Assembly (NCBI GenBank): GCA_018261735.1
Contig: JAGTRM010000001.1
Coordinates: 62,001-126,000 of the forward strand
Reading direction: 5' to 3'
DNA: 64,000 nucleotides
Source: Pseudomonadota bacterium
Lineage (GTDB): Bacteria > Pseudomonadota > Gammaproteobacteria > Burkholderiales > Chitinibacteraceae
Below the pieces are notes generated by a model. That model was given only the letters and a program-made list of their open reading frames with translations, had not been told where the DNA came from and searched no databases. Positions within the stretch are counted from its first letter, which is position 1. Every line of letters starts with the position of its first letter. The position numbers were made by a program, and so were the translations under genes. This document shows, piece by piece, positions 53,861-62,962 of this stretch.

Positions 53861-55153
53861 TTATCCACCGACCCAGCTCATTGGATCAAGTGGCTTGCCA
53901 TTTTGTCTTAGCTCAAAGTATACGCCGGAATCACCCATGCCACCGCTGTTGCCCGTCGTGGCAAGACTTTCTCCGGCCTTGACGCTTTCTCCCACTTGCC
54001 GGAGCAGGCTTTCGTTGGCGGCGTAGATGCTGAGATAGCCACTGCCATGATCGAGGATCAGCAGATTGCCAAAACCGCGCATCCAGTCGGCAAACACGAC
54101 CCGGCCGCTGGCCACAGCCTTGACCGGCAGGCCGGCCGCACTGCGGATGAACACGCCCTTCCAGGAAGCGCCTTCACTGCGTGGCGCACCATAGCGGCCA
54201 ACAATCTCGCCGCGCACCGGCAAATGAAGCTTGCCCTTGAGCGAGGTGAACACAAACCCGGCCTGAGATCCATCCGGGACCACCTCGTTCAAGCGCGGCG
54301 CGGATTGAGGCTTGCTGGCGGCGGAACCGGCACGCGCGTTGCGCGCAATTTCCTGGCGGGCCAGTTTTTCCTGTTCGGCTTTTTTCCTGGCAGCCTGCCG
54401 GGTGCGTTCGGCTTCCTGCTGGCGAATCAAGGCATTGAGACGCTCGACCAGCGCGCTCATCCGCTTCTCATCGCCAGCGAGCTTCTGCAACTGGTTGCGC
54501 TGGGCATTGATCTGGTTCGACAGCTTGGCGAGCACCTCCGCCTTTTGCTGCTTGTCTTCGACCAGCTGTTGCTTGAGCTTGAGCTTTTCCCGCGCAATGC
54601 GCTGCAGGATTTCGTTTTTCTGGCGAATTTCGTCGGCCAGGCGATTGAGCTCGGCCAGTTGCCGCTCCAGCGAGCGCGCCAATTCCAGCTGGGCGCTGGA
54701 TAGATAGCGGTAATAGGTGAGTTCGCGGCTGATACGGTTGGGATCTTGCTGATTGAGAATCAGGCGCCAAGCCTCGATCTGCCCGGCCTTGTAGCGCGTG
54801 CGCAGCAGCACCGCCAGGCGATCCTGGCTCTTTCGGATGCCGATGCGCGCACCGGCGATGTCTTTTTCCAAAGCCGCGAGCTCGGCTGCTGTCAGTTCGC
54901 GCTCTTCGGAAAGCCCGGCCAGAACCCGGTTGGCTTCCGAAATGGCGCGCTCGGAATCCTGCAAGGCATCGGCCGCGTCTTCTTTCTGGTTCTCGTTCGC
55001 AGCCAGGCTTTTCTTGAGGCGATCGAGCTGATTGCGCAACTCCTTGAGTTCGGCCTGCTTGGCGCGGCCATCTTCCGGCGCAACCGGCGGCGCAGCCTGC
55101 ACCGCCAGGGCAAAGGCTGCGACAAGACAAAAGACCAGGCCGCGCGGCTTCAC
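53861..55153 (-). CDS. envC: Murein hydrolase activator EnvC-like (coiled coil plus degenerate LytM)
   Basis: 430 aa with signal peptide (LVFCLVAAFALAVQAA). Long coiled coil about residues 30-265, then a LytM/M23 domain (about 310-428). Zn ligands are partly lost (the usual HxH is SIY / ANE in LSIYAANE), so it likely activates amidases rather than cutting, as EnvC does. GTG start at 55153, 2 bp after the gpmI stop. Confidence 0.9.
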   Translation of the reverse strand: MKPRGLVFCLVAAFALAVQAAPPVAPEDGRAKQAELKELRNQLDRLKKSLAANENQKEDAADALQDSERAISEANRVLAGLSEERELTAAELAALEKDIAGARIGIRKSQDRLAVLLRTRYKAGQIEAWRLILNQQDPNRISRELTYYRYLSSAQLELARSLERQLAELNRLADEIRQKNEILQRIAREKLKLKQQLVEDKQQKAEVLAKLSNQINAQRNQLQKLAGDEKRMSALVERLNALIRQQEAERTRQAARKKAEQEKLARQEIARNARAGSAASKPQSAPRLNEVVPDGSQAGFVFTSLKGKLHLPVRGEIVGRYGAPRSEGASWKGVFIRSAAGLPVKAVASGRVVFADWMRGFGNLLILDHGSGYLSIYAANESLLRQVGESVKAGESLATTGNSGGMGDSGVYFELRQNGKPLDPMSWVGG

Positions 55154-55155
55154 GC

Positions 55156-56688
55156 TTACTCGAAAGTGATCAGCGAATGACCGGTCATTTCCGCAGGCTG
55201 CGGCACGCCCATCATAGCCAGCAGGGACGGCGCGATATCCTTCAGCGCGCCTTCACCTTGCGGTGCCAGCTTGGCTTTGCGACCGACATACACGAACGGC
55301 ACCATATCCGTGGTGTGCTGGGTATGCGGCTGTTGCGCCTTGTGGTCATACATCAGTTCGCAGTTGCCATGATCGGCGGTGATCAGCACTTCGCCGCCGA
55401 TTGCCTGCATCGCCGCCACGCACTTGGCTACACAGCCGTCGAGGGTTTCAACCGCCTTGACAGCAGCATCGAATATCCCGGTATGACCGACCATATCGCC
55501 ATTGGCAAAATTGCAGAAGATCGCGTCGTATTTCTTCGATTCGATCGCTTCCACCACCTTGGCCGCCACTTCTGGCGCCGACATTTCCGGCTGCAGATCG
55601 TAGGTGGCCACCTTCGGGGACGGCACCAGAATGCGGTCCTCACCCGGCGCAGGGGTTTCTTCGCCACCGGAGAAGAAGAAGGTCACATGCGGATATTTCT
55701 CGGTTTCGGCGATGCGCAACTGCTTCAGGCCGAGGCTGCCCAGATATTCACCGATGCCGTTCTTGACCTTGGGCTTGGTATACGCAACCGGGATCGGGTA
55801 CTGATCACCATAGCTGGTGGCACTGCAGAAATAGCCGAGTTTCGGCTGGCGGGCCTTGAAACCGTCAAAAGCCGGATCAATCAGCGCGGTGGTGATCTGG
55901 CGCGCGCGGTCGGCGCGGAAGTTCATGAAGACCACGGCATCGCCATCCTCCATCTTGATCGGCGTACCGATCACGGTGGCTTTCACGAATTCGTCGTTCT
56001 CGTCGCGCGCATAAGCTGCCTTCAAGCCTTCTTGCGCCGTGGCTGCCGATTCAAGACCCACGCCTTCGACCACCGCGTTATATGCCGGCTGCAAACGCTC
56101 CCAGCGTTTGTCACGGTCCATGGCCCAGTAACGGCCGGTGATGGTGGCAATTTTAGCGCCCGTCTTGTCGCACACGGCCTGCAGGCGGCCCAGATACACT
56201 TCGGCGCTGCGTGGCGGCGTGTCGCGGCCATCCAGGAAGGCATGGACGGCTATTTTCTTTGCCCCTGCAGCGGCAGCAGCCTCGATCAGGGCATAGATAT
56301 GGCTTTCGTGGCTGTGCACGCCACCTTCGGACAGCAGGCCCATGACATGCAGCGTCTTGTCATTCTTGACGGCGGTATCAATCGCGGTTTTCAGGATCGG
56401 GTTTTGGCCGATGGTGCCTTCTGCCACATCGACATCGATCCGGGTGATATCCTGCAATACTACGCGGCCCGCACCGATATTGAGGTGACCAACTTCGGAG
56501 TTGCCAAACTGGCCTTTGGGCAAGCCGACAAACTTGTCGGAAGCATTGATCAGGGTCCAGGGATTTTCGGCAAAAATACGGTCGATATTCGGTTTTTTGG
56601 CAGCGAGGATCGCGTTATCCTTGGCATCGGGGCGATAGCCATAACCATCGAGAATCAGCAACAAAACAGGCTTTACGGGTGTGCTCAT
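55156..56688 (-). CDS. gpmI: 2,3-Bisphosphoglycerate-independent phosphoglycerate mutase
   Basis: 510 aa, Mn-dependent. LLLILDGYGYR, catalytic Ser in FGNSEVGHLNIGAGR, HAFLDGRDTPP, and metal-site ITADHGNCE with NFANGDMVGHTG. Interconverts 3- and 2-phosphoglycerate in glycolysis. Start ATG 56688 (MSTPVKP); a TTG at 56706 is less likely. The gpmI-envC-ctpA string is common in proteobacteria. Confidence 0.96.
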   Translation of the reverse strand: MSTPVKPVLLLILDGYGYRPDAKDNAILAAKKPNIDRIFAENPWTLINASDKFVGLPKGQFGNSEVGHLNIGAGRVVLQDITRIDVDVAEGTIGQNPILKTAIDTAVKNDKTLHVMGLLSEGGVHSHESHIYALIEAAAAAGAKKIAVHAFLDGRDTPPRSAEVYLGRLQAVCDKTGAKIATITGRYWAMDRDKRWERLQPAYNAVVEGVGLESAATAQEGLKAAYARDENDEFVKATVIGTPIKMEDGDAVVFMNFRADRARQITTALIDPAFDGFKARQPKLGYFCSATSYGDQYPIPVAYTKPKVKNGIGEYLGSLGLKQLRIAETEKYPHVTFFFSGGEETPAPGEDRILVPSPKVATYDLQPEMSAPEVAAKVVEAIESKKYDAIFCNFANGDMVGHTGIFDAAVKAVETLDGCVAKCVAAMQAIGGEVLITADHGNCELMYDHKAQQPHTQHTTDMVPFVYVGRKAKLAPQGEGALKDIAPSLLAMMGVPQPAEMTGHSLITFE

Positions 56689-56853
56689 CGAGTTATCCAA
56701 ATTCAAAAGTTAAGGGACTCAACCCAAGGAACCTTAAGGTTGCGGTCAGGAATTATTCACAGGTACTATTCTACCCTATTACGCCCTGGGCGCGACTTGA
56801 CCTGAACCAGTGGTCAAGCGGTCTGCGGGGCCTTCAGACCACTAAGGCGCAGC

Positions 56854-57159
56854 ATGCGAGAACGCACTTCCATAATGGACCCCCGGCAAATCACCGGCGC
56901 ATCGCGCGCCATGAAAGCCATGTCCCATCCTCTGCGGCTCCAGATACTTTGCCTGCTCGGCGAGCAGGAAGCCAGCGTGCAGGATATCGTCGACAAGGTC
57001 GGCACCACGCAATCCAATATTTCCCAGCACCTGGCCCTGATGCGCGAAAAAGGCGTGCTGCGCACCCGCCGCGATGCCAACCGCATCTACTACCGTCTTT
57101 CCGACGTGCGCACGCTGCAAATACTGGTGCATGTGCGCGATTTGTTCTCCGGCTTTTAA
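56854..57159 (+). CDS. ArsR-family HTH regulator
   Basis: 101 aa with the winged-helix core HPLRLQILCLLGEQEASVQDI and TTQSNISQHLALMREKGVL. No metal-binding Cys pair of ArsR/SmtB type, so it may sense redox, a small molecule, or be reduced in function. AAGG ribosome site before ATG 56854; another ATG at 56875. Convergent with dsbD and divergent from gpmI. Confidence 0.9.
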   Translation: MRERTSIMDPRQITGASRAMKAMSHPLRLQILCLLGEQEASVQDIVDKVGTTQSNISQHLALMREKGVLRTRRDANRIYYRLSDVRTLQILVHVRDLFSGF

Positions 57160-57179
57160 CCAGCAAACACAACCAGGTT

Positions 57180-58724
57180 TTACTGCAGGCGCTGCAATAT
57201 CGCGCCCAATTCCTCTTCGTCCGGCGTGCCGATCACCCGGTCTTCCCGCAATTGCCCTGCCCGATCGAAAAACAGCAGCACCGGCGGTCCATACAGGCCA
57301 AAACGCTTGAGCAATGCTCGATGTTCCGGCGTATTGGCCGTGATATCGGCGCGCAACAGCGTGTAGCCTGACAATTGTTGACGGATCGCCGGATCGGTCA
57401 GGGTATTCCTCTCGAATTCCAGGCAACTCACGCACCAGTCCGCATAGAAATCAAGCATGACCGGCCGACCGACTGAATGCAGCACGGCGGCATCCAGCCC
57501 TGCACTACTGGCAACACTCTTGAAATCCAGCCCGGGAACGGCGCGATGCGTCTGCCAGAGCGGGCGGGCGATCCAGATCGCCATGCCCAGCAGCACGATG
57601 CCAAACAGCAAGCGCACCGCATGCAGCACCTTGGGCGACAGGCGCGGCAACGCGGCCGCGCCGAATAGGCCGATGGCCAGCAATGGCAGTCCCAAGCCCA
57701 GCGCCAGCGCATAGAGCGCCGCGCCGCCAAGCAACAAGTCACCGGTCTGCCCCAGATAAGCCAGCGCAGCCACCAGCGGCGGCGCGACGCAAGGGCCGAC
57801 GATCAGCGCAGAAAGCGCGCCCATGATAAAAACCGACAAGAATCGCCCACCCGGCAACCTGTTGGCCCAGTCATTGATGCGGCTTTGCAACGCAGCGGGC
57901 AATTGCAGGCTGAACACGCCGAACATCGCCAGCGCCATCAAGACAAAGAACAAGGCAAATCCGGCGATCACCCATGGCTGTTGCAGCGTGACCGCCAGAA
58001 AGGCGCCGCTCGCCGCCGCCAGCAAACCGGCCGCCGTGTAGGTCAGCGCCAAGCCCTGCACGTAGACGAAGGAAAGCCCGAATGCCCGCTTGTGGCCATG
58101 CCGCGCCCCGCGCAACACGATGCCGGAAACAATCGGCAGCAGCGGGTACATGCAGGCGGTAAAGGCCAGGCCCAGCCCGGCGAAGAAGAACAACGCCAGG
58201 GTGGTCGGCAAGCTGCCCGTGAACAACGCCGGGCGCGGCAACACTTTCAGGGGCGAATCGCCAGGCGTCGCGGCCGGGCCAAACAACGCCTGCAGTGCGC
58301 CCGGTTTGCCCACCGGCGTGGATTCGCCCGGACGCAGCGTGACGGTTTGCGGCGGATAGCAAATCCCGGCATCAGCGCAGCCCTGGAATTTGAGCACCAC
58401 GTCGATATTGGCGGGCAGCGATTGATTGGCCCGCAGGCGGATCGCCACCGATTGCGGGTAGACCTCCACCCGCCCGAACGCCGGATCATCCTTGATCAAA
58501 CCGGGGGGAAAATCCGCCTGCAGGGGCAACGCGGGCGAAGTGAAGGAAAACCGCTCGCGGTAGAGGTAATAGCCCGGCGCGATATTGAACCGCGCCTCCA
58601 GCGTCGAAGCATCGACCTGAACAAGACTCGGCCGGAAAGCCTGCTCGGGCTCCAGCAGCTCCGGTTGCGCCAGCGCAGGAAACGCAAGGCAAAGCCACAG
58701 GAAAAGAAGGCGCCAGAATTTCAT
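57180..58724 (-). CDS. dsbD: Thiol:disulfide interchange protein DsbD
   Basis: 514 aa, somewhat shorter than the ~565 of E. coli. Signal peptide; N-terminal domain with its Cys pair (GCADAGICYPP); eight-helix domain with Cys in FTACMYPLLP and VGPCVAPPL; C-terminal thioredoxin domain with WCVSC. Moves electrons from cytoplasmic thioredoxin to periplasmic DsbC/CcmG. Its start codon overlaps the cutA stop. Confidence 0.95.
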   Translation of the reverse strand: MKFWRLLFLWLCLAFPALAQPELLEPEQAFRPSLVQVDASTLEARFNIAPGYYLYRERFSFTSPALPLQADFPPGLIKDDPAFGRVEVYPQSVAIRLRANQSLPANIDVVLKFQGCADAGICYPPQTVTLRPGESTPVGKPGALQALFGPAATPGDSPLKVLPRPALFTGSLPTTLALFFFAGLGLAFTACMYPLLPIVSGIVLRGARHGHKRAFGLSFVYVQGLALTYTAAGLLAAASGAFLAVTLQQPWVIAGFALFFVLMALAMFGVFSLQLPAALQSRINDWANRLPGGRFLSVFIMGALSALIVGPCVAPPLVAALAYLGQTGDLLLGGAALYALALGLGLPLLAIGLFGAAALPRLSPKVLHAVRLLFGIVLLGMAIWIARPLWQTHRAVPGLDFKSVASSAGLDAAVLHSVGRPVMLDFYADWCVSCLEFERNTLTDPAIRQQLSGYTLLRADITANTPEHRALLKRFGLYGPPVLLFFDRAGQLREDRVIGTPDEEELGAILQRLQ

Positions 58725-59050
58725 GCCGGTGTCGACTCCTGCCCGACCCAGGCCAGATAGGCTGGCAAGCCGGCCGCCAGCGGCAAGGCAATGATTTCCG
58801 GCACCTCATAGGGATGCTCGGCTGCGAGCCAATCCCGCATCTCGGGATAGCGTGCGGCAGTGGTTTTGATCAGCAAGGGAACTTCCGTGGCGATTTCGAT
58901 TCTTTCATTCCAGCGATACATGGATTGCACCGGCGCCAGGCGGTTGACGCAGGCGGCAAGCCGCGCTTCAATGAGCCCCTTGGCCAGCCGGTCGGCACAC
59001 GCTTCGTCCGGGCAATTGCACAGGACCACCCACACACTGGAATCATTCAT
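58721..59050 (-). CDS. cutA: Divalent-cation tolerance protein CutA
   Basis: 109 aa; trimeric ferredoxin-like fold signature RLAACVNRLAPVQSMYRWNERIEIATEVPLLIKTT region (residues about 30-65) and HPYEVPEIIALP. In E. coli tied to copper tolerance, and also adjacent to dsbD there. AGCAGGTACGGC ribosome site. Its start codon overlaps the fxsA start on the opposite strand. Confidence 0.94.
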   Translation of the reverse strand: MNDSSVWVVLCNCPDEACADRLAKGLIEARLAACVNRLAPVQSMYRWNERIEIATEVPLLIKTTAARYPEMRDWLAAEHPYEVPEIIALPLAAGLPAYLAWVGQESTPA

Positions 59051-59459
59051 GCCGTACCTGCTTCTTTTTCTGATCCTCGGCTATCCGATCGCCGAAATTT
59101 ACGCAACATTGCAACTCGTGAACGCCATCGGCGGTTTGCTGGCACTGCTGTGGCTGGCCATCGCCTTCACGCTGGGCATCCTGATGCTGCGCCACCACAA
59201 GCTTGCCGTGATGGTGACCCTGTTCGGCGATTTGCGCGCCGGCACCATCACGCCCCGCTCGCTGTTCACCCTGGCCCGCTATTATCTGGCGGCCCTGCTG
59301 TTCATCATTCCCGGGCCGATCAGCGACGTTGTCGCCCTGGTCTTGCTACTGCCTTGGGGGGGAAGCCTGCCCGCTCACGGCAAACCCGTCGACGACGGCA
59401 TTCTGGAAGGCGAATATCGTCGCGTCGATCCCCAACGGGATGACAAATTCATTCGCTAA
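59049..59459 (+). CDS. fxsA: FxsA family membrane protein
   Basis: 136 aa, membrane helices about 1-20, 25-48 and 75-103. LLFLILGYPIAEIYATLQLV and LIIPGPISDVVALVLLLPW-type segments identify FxsA, which in E. coli lessens exclusion of phage T7 by F. It shares CATG with cutA, and its 3' end overlaps the DUF167 gene by 11 bp. Confidence 0.9.
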   Translation: MPYLLLFLILGYPIAEIYATLQLVNAIGGLLALLWLAIAFTLGILMLRHHKLAVMVTLFGDLRAGTITPRSLFTLARYYLAALLFIIPGPISDVVALVLLLPWGGSLPAHGKPVDDGILEGEYRRVDPQRDDKFIR

Positions 59460-59736
59460 GAAGTTCCTGCGGATTTCTGGCACTGCCACTGATTTCCACC
59501 ACCTTGCGCCGCGAGGTTTCGCCCGATTTGAGCGAAACCTGGCGCAACGGCACGCCGAACCAGTCCGACAAGGCACGCAACAGGCAATCATTGGCCTTGC
59601 CATCCACCGGCGGCGCGGCCAGGCGCACCTTCAGGCAATCGCCGTACAAGCCGGCAACCCCGGTTTTTTTTGCGCCCGGCTGAACATGCAAGCGCAGCGT
59701 GATCCGCTCGCCGGACAAGGAAAACCACTCCGCCAT
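59449..59736 (-). CDS. yggU: DUF167 (YggU) family protein
   Basis: 95 aa with the YggU core LHVQPGAKKTGVAGLYGDCLKVRLAAPPVDGKAN. Small soluble protein, function unknown. Start overlaps the yggT stop (TGATG), so part of the yggS-proC-yggT unit. Confidence 0.92.
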   Translation of the reverse strand: MAEWFSLSGERITLRLHVQPGAKKTGVAGLYGDCLKVRLAAPPVDGKANDCLLRALSDWFGVPLRQVSLKSGETSRRKVVEISGSARNPQELLSE

Positions 59737-60323
59737 CAAGCAGCGATCAGCACGCGTTGCAAGACCAGCGGCTCAAGTTGGGACAAGAACACATTCAGCA
59801 GCAACTGGATCAGCAGGATCAGCACCAGGGGCGTGATATCCACCCCGCCCACCGGCGGAATGAACCTGCGCAGCGGACGCAGGAACGGTGCGGTCAGCAC
59901 GTTGAGCACCGACATCAGCGGGTTGTACGGTGCAATCCAGGACATCAGCGCCTGGCCGATCACGGCAGCGAACAGCAGGTAGAGCGACATTTTCACCAGT
60001 TCCAGCAGCGCGGCAATCATCAGTGCAGCGAGCGAGAGTGGCGAGGCCAGAATGAAAGGCCAGGGCGAAAGCGTCAGCAACAGCAGATGCATCAGGAAAG
60101 CAAAGAACCAGGCCAGGATAAAACTGGTGGTATCAAACCGGCCAGCCGCAGGAATCACGCGGCGCAGCGGCAGCACCATCCAGTTGGTCAGGGAAAGCAC
60201 GACATGCGCGAGCGGATGGCGAAAAGAAACTTTCGCCGCCTGGAAATACAGCCGGGTCAGCAGCAACAGCACGAAAAAATCGGCCAGGTTGCGAATCAGG
60301 AAAGACATTGTCTGGGTGAACAT
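59736..60323 (-). CDS. yggT: YggT family membrane protein
   Basis: 195 aa, two YGGT repeats each with paired helices; MSWIAPYNPLMSVLNVLTAPFLRPLRRFIPPVGGVDITP region is conserved. Inner membrane, probably in osmotic or envelope functions. Downstream of proC by 11 bp. Confidence 0.92.
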   Translation of the reverse strand: MFTQTMSFLIRNLADFFVLLLLTRLYFQAAKVSFRHPLAHVVLSLTNWMVLPLRRVIPAAGRFDTTSFILAWFFAFLMHLLLLTLSPWPFILASPLSLAALMIAALLELVKMSLYLLFAAVIGQALMSWIAPYNPLMSVLNVLTAPFLRPLRRFIPPVGGVDITPLVLILLIQLLLNVFLSQLEPLVLQRVLIAA

Positions 60324-60334
60324 GCAAGCTCCAT

Positions 60335-61153
60335 TCAGGGTTCGATGTCGCGGCCCAATTCCTCGCCCAATTCTTTCGAGCGCGCAGCGGCAGCAGAGGC
60401 GGCAGCAATGATAGTGGAACGCAGCTGACTATTCTCGAACGCGTTGATCGCGCGTTCGGTCGTGCCGCCCTTGGAAGTGACCTTGAGGCGCAGGGTGGCA
60501 ATATCGTCGGGGCTTTCCAGTGCCAGTTTCACCGCGCCGGCAAAAGTCTGGTAGGCCAGCTTCTGCGCTACTTCCGGGGCAAAACCCTGGGCCCGGGCAG
60601 CCGCCTGCATCGCTTCCATGAAATAAAACACGTACGCCGGGCCGGAACCCGAAATCGCCGTGATGCCATCCATGTCGGTTTCGTCCTCGACCCAGACAAA
60701 CTCACCGATTGCGGCGAGCATGCGTTCGGTCAGCTCGCGATCGGCATCGGTCACCCCGGGGCCGGCGTAAACTCCGGACATGCCGGTTTGCACCAGCGCC
60801 GGCGTATTGGGCATCACGCGCACGATGCGCGGGTGGTTATCCAGCCACTGCGCCAGGGTATCGGCCCGGATGCCGGCAGCAATCGAAATGACCAGGGCAT
60901 TGCCGATCCGCTCCTTCATCGCCAGCGCCACCGCGCGGAACTGCTGCGGCTTGATGGCAAAGACAATAACTTCGCTCTTGGGAAAATCCTCTTCGGGCGC
61001 GGAGGATGTCACGCCAAATTCGTTTTTCAGATGTTCGCGACGAGCGGCATCGGGTTCAATCACATGCAGCTGGCCCGCTTCGAACCCGCGCCGTACCATG
61101 CCGCCAATCAAGGCCGTGGCCATATTGCCGCCACCGATAAAGGTAATCTTCAT
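60335..61153 (-). CDS. proC: Pyrroline-5-carboxylate reductase
   Basis: 272 aa. KITFIGGGNMATALIGG nucleotide site and the C-terminal DKPGSTT-like motif (LRLKVTSKGGTTERAI). Last step of proline synthesis. ATG 61153; a GTG at 61159 overlapping the yggS stop is possible. Confidence 0.96.
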   Translation of the reverse strand: MKITFIGGGNMATALIGGMVRRGFEAGQLHVIEPDAARREHLKNEFGVTSSAPEEDFPKSEVIVFAIKPQQFRAVALAMKERIGNALVISIAAGIRADTLAQWLDNHPRIVRVMPNTPALVQTGMSGVYAGPGVTDADRELTERMLAAIGEFVWVEDETDMDGITAISGSGPAYVFYFMEAMQAAARAQGFAPEVAQKLAYQTFAGAVKLALESPDDIATLRLKVTSKGGTTERAINAFENSQLRSTIIAAASAAAARSKELGEELGRDIEP

Positions 61154-61155
61154 TT

Positions 61156-61860
61156 TCACAATCCGTTGTTGGAATAATCGCGGGCGCCGAACAAGGCCGT
61201 TCCCACGCGCACATGGGTTGCTCCGGCGGCAATCGCCGGCTCAAGATCGGCCGACATGCCCATTGAAAGCGTGTCGAGGCCAAAGCCCTCCCGGTTCAAA
61301 TCATCACGCAACCGGCCTAGCAGCGCAAACTGGCCGGCGAGTTTTTGCGCATCTGGCGTGGGTTCCGGAATCGCCATCAATCCACGCAGCTCGAGCCTTG
61401 GCAAGCCACGCACCGCCTGCGCCAGCGCGGTAACATCACCGGGCGCAACGCCTGATTTGCTGGCCTCGCCCGACACATTGACCTGCAGGCAGACATTCAG
61501 GGCCGGCATTGGTTCCGGCCGCTGCGCGCTGAGCCGCTCGGCGATTTTCAGCCGGTCCAGCGCATGCACCCAATGCGCGCGCTCGGCCACGGGACGGGTT
61601 TTGTTGCTTTGCAGCGGGCCGATGAAGTGCCAGACGATTTCCGGGCAATCGGCCAGCTCCGCGTGTTTCCCGATGAATTCCTGCACGTAGTTCTCGCCGA
61701 AATCGCGCTGCCCGCACGCGTACAGCGCGCGCAGACTGGCCGCCTGGAAAGTCTTGCCGACTGCAATCAACCGTACGCTGCCCGCCTTACGTCCAGCATT
61801 TTTCGTTGCTGTCTCGACGCGTTGCAACACGTCTTGCCATGCTGAGAGCATCGTTGCCAT
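61156..61860 (-). CDS. yggS: PLP homeostasis protein YggS
   Basis: 234 aa, alanine-racemase N-terminal fold; PLP lysine in LIAVGKTF, GENYVQEF, WHFIGPLQSNK and the phosphate site SMGMSADLEPAI. Controls free PLP and amino-acid pools. Divergent from pilT, 54 bp apart. Confidence 0.95.
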   Translation of the reverse strand: MATMLSAWQDVLQRVETATKNAGRKAGSVRLIAVGKTFQAASLRALYACGQRDFGENYVQEFIGKHAELADCPEIVWHFIGPLQSNKTRPVAERAHWVHALDRLKIAERLSAQRPEPMPALNVCLQVNVSGEASKSGVAPGDVTALAQAVRGLPRLELRGLMAIPEPTPDAQKLAGQFALLGRLRDDLNREGFGLDTLSMGMSADLEPAIAAGATHVRVGTALFGARDYSNNGL

Positions 61861-61914
61861 AATGGTCAGGAAAGTTCCATGTATCGGTCGCCGCCAGAAG
61901 AGGATGAATTATAA

Positions 61915-62958
61915 ATGGAAATTGCCGAACTCCTGGCATTCGCAGTCAAGAACAAGGCCTCGGACTTGCATCTTTCGGCAGGGTTGCCGCCGATGATCCG
62001 CGTGCATGGCGATGTCCGCCGCATCAACCTGCCGGCCATGGATCACAAGGACGTGCACGACATGGTGTACGACATCATGAACGACGGCCAGCGCAAAGTG
62101 TACGAGGATACGCTGGAGTGCGACTTTTCCTTCGAAATCCCCAATCTTTCGCGCTTCCGGGTCAATGCCTTTGTGCAACAGCGTGGTTCCGGCGCCGTGT
62201 TCCGGATGATTCCGTCCAAGGTGCTGACCCTGGAAGAGCTGAATGCGCCGCGCGTGTTTCAGGATATTGCCAAGAATCCGCGCGGACTCGTGCTGGTCAC
62301 CGGGCCGACCGGTTCGGGCAAATCGACCACGCTGGCGGCGATGATCAACTACATCAACGAAAACGATTACGGCCACATCCTGACCGTGGAAGATCCGATC
62401 GAATTCGTGCACCAATCCAAAAAATGCCTGATCAACCAACGTGAAGTCGGCCCGCACACCCTCTCCTTCTCCAACGCCCTGCGTTCCGCCCTGCGCGAGG
62501 ATCCGGACGTGGTGCTGGTCGGGGAAATGCGCGACCTGGAAACGATCCGGCTGGCCTTGACCGCGGCCGAAACCGGCCACCTGGTATTCGGCACCCTGCA
62601 CACCAGTTCCGCCGCCAAGACCATTGACCGGGTCGTCGATGTCTTTCCGGCGGCAGAGAAGGAAATGGTACGCTCGATGCTGTCCGAATCGCTGCGGGCG
62701 GTTATTTCGCAAACGCTGCTGAAAACCAAGGATGGCACCGGCCGGGTTGCGGCGCACGAAATCATGATCGGCATCCCCGCCATCCGCAACCTGATTCGCG
62801 AAAACAAGATTGCCCAGATGTATTCGGCCATTCAAACCGGCCAGTCCGTGGGCATGCAAACACTGGATCAATGCCTGCTGCACCTTGCGCAGCGCAATAT
62901 CGTTTCGATCAGCGAAGCGCGCACCCGCGCAGCCAATCCTGACAATTTCAAGGGGTGA
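61915..62958 (+). CDS. pilT: Type IV pilus retraction ATPase PilT
   Basis: 347 aa. Walker A GPTGSGKST, Asp box EDPIEFVH, Walker B-type VVLVGEMRDLETI and His box TGHLVFGTLHT. Hexameric motor that retracts pili for twitching and DNA uptake. Upstream of its paralogue pilU. Confidence 0.97.
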   Translation: MEIAELLAFAVKNKASDLHLSAGLPPMIRVHGDVRRINLPAMDHKDVHDMVYDIMNDGQRKVYEDTLECDFSFEIPNLSRFRVNAFVQQRGSGAVFRMIPSKVLTLEELNAPRVFQDIAKNPRGLVLVTGPTGSGKSTTLAAMINYINENDYGHILTVEDPIEFVHQSKKCLINQREVGPHTLSFSNALRSALREDPDVVLVGEMRDLETIRLALTAAETGHLVFGTLHTSSAAKTIDRVVDVFPAAEKEMVRSMLSESLRAVISQTLLKTKDGTGRVAAHEIMIGIPAIRNLIRENKIAQMYSAIQTGQSVGMQTLDQCLLHLAQRNIVSISEARTRAANPDNFKG

Positions 62959-62962
62959 CGCC

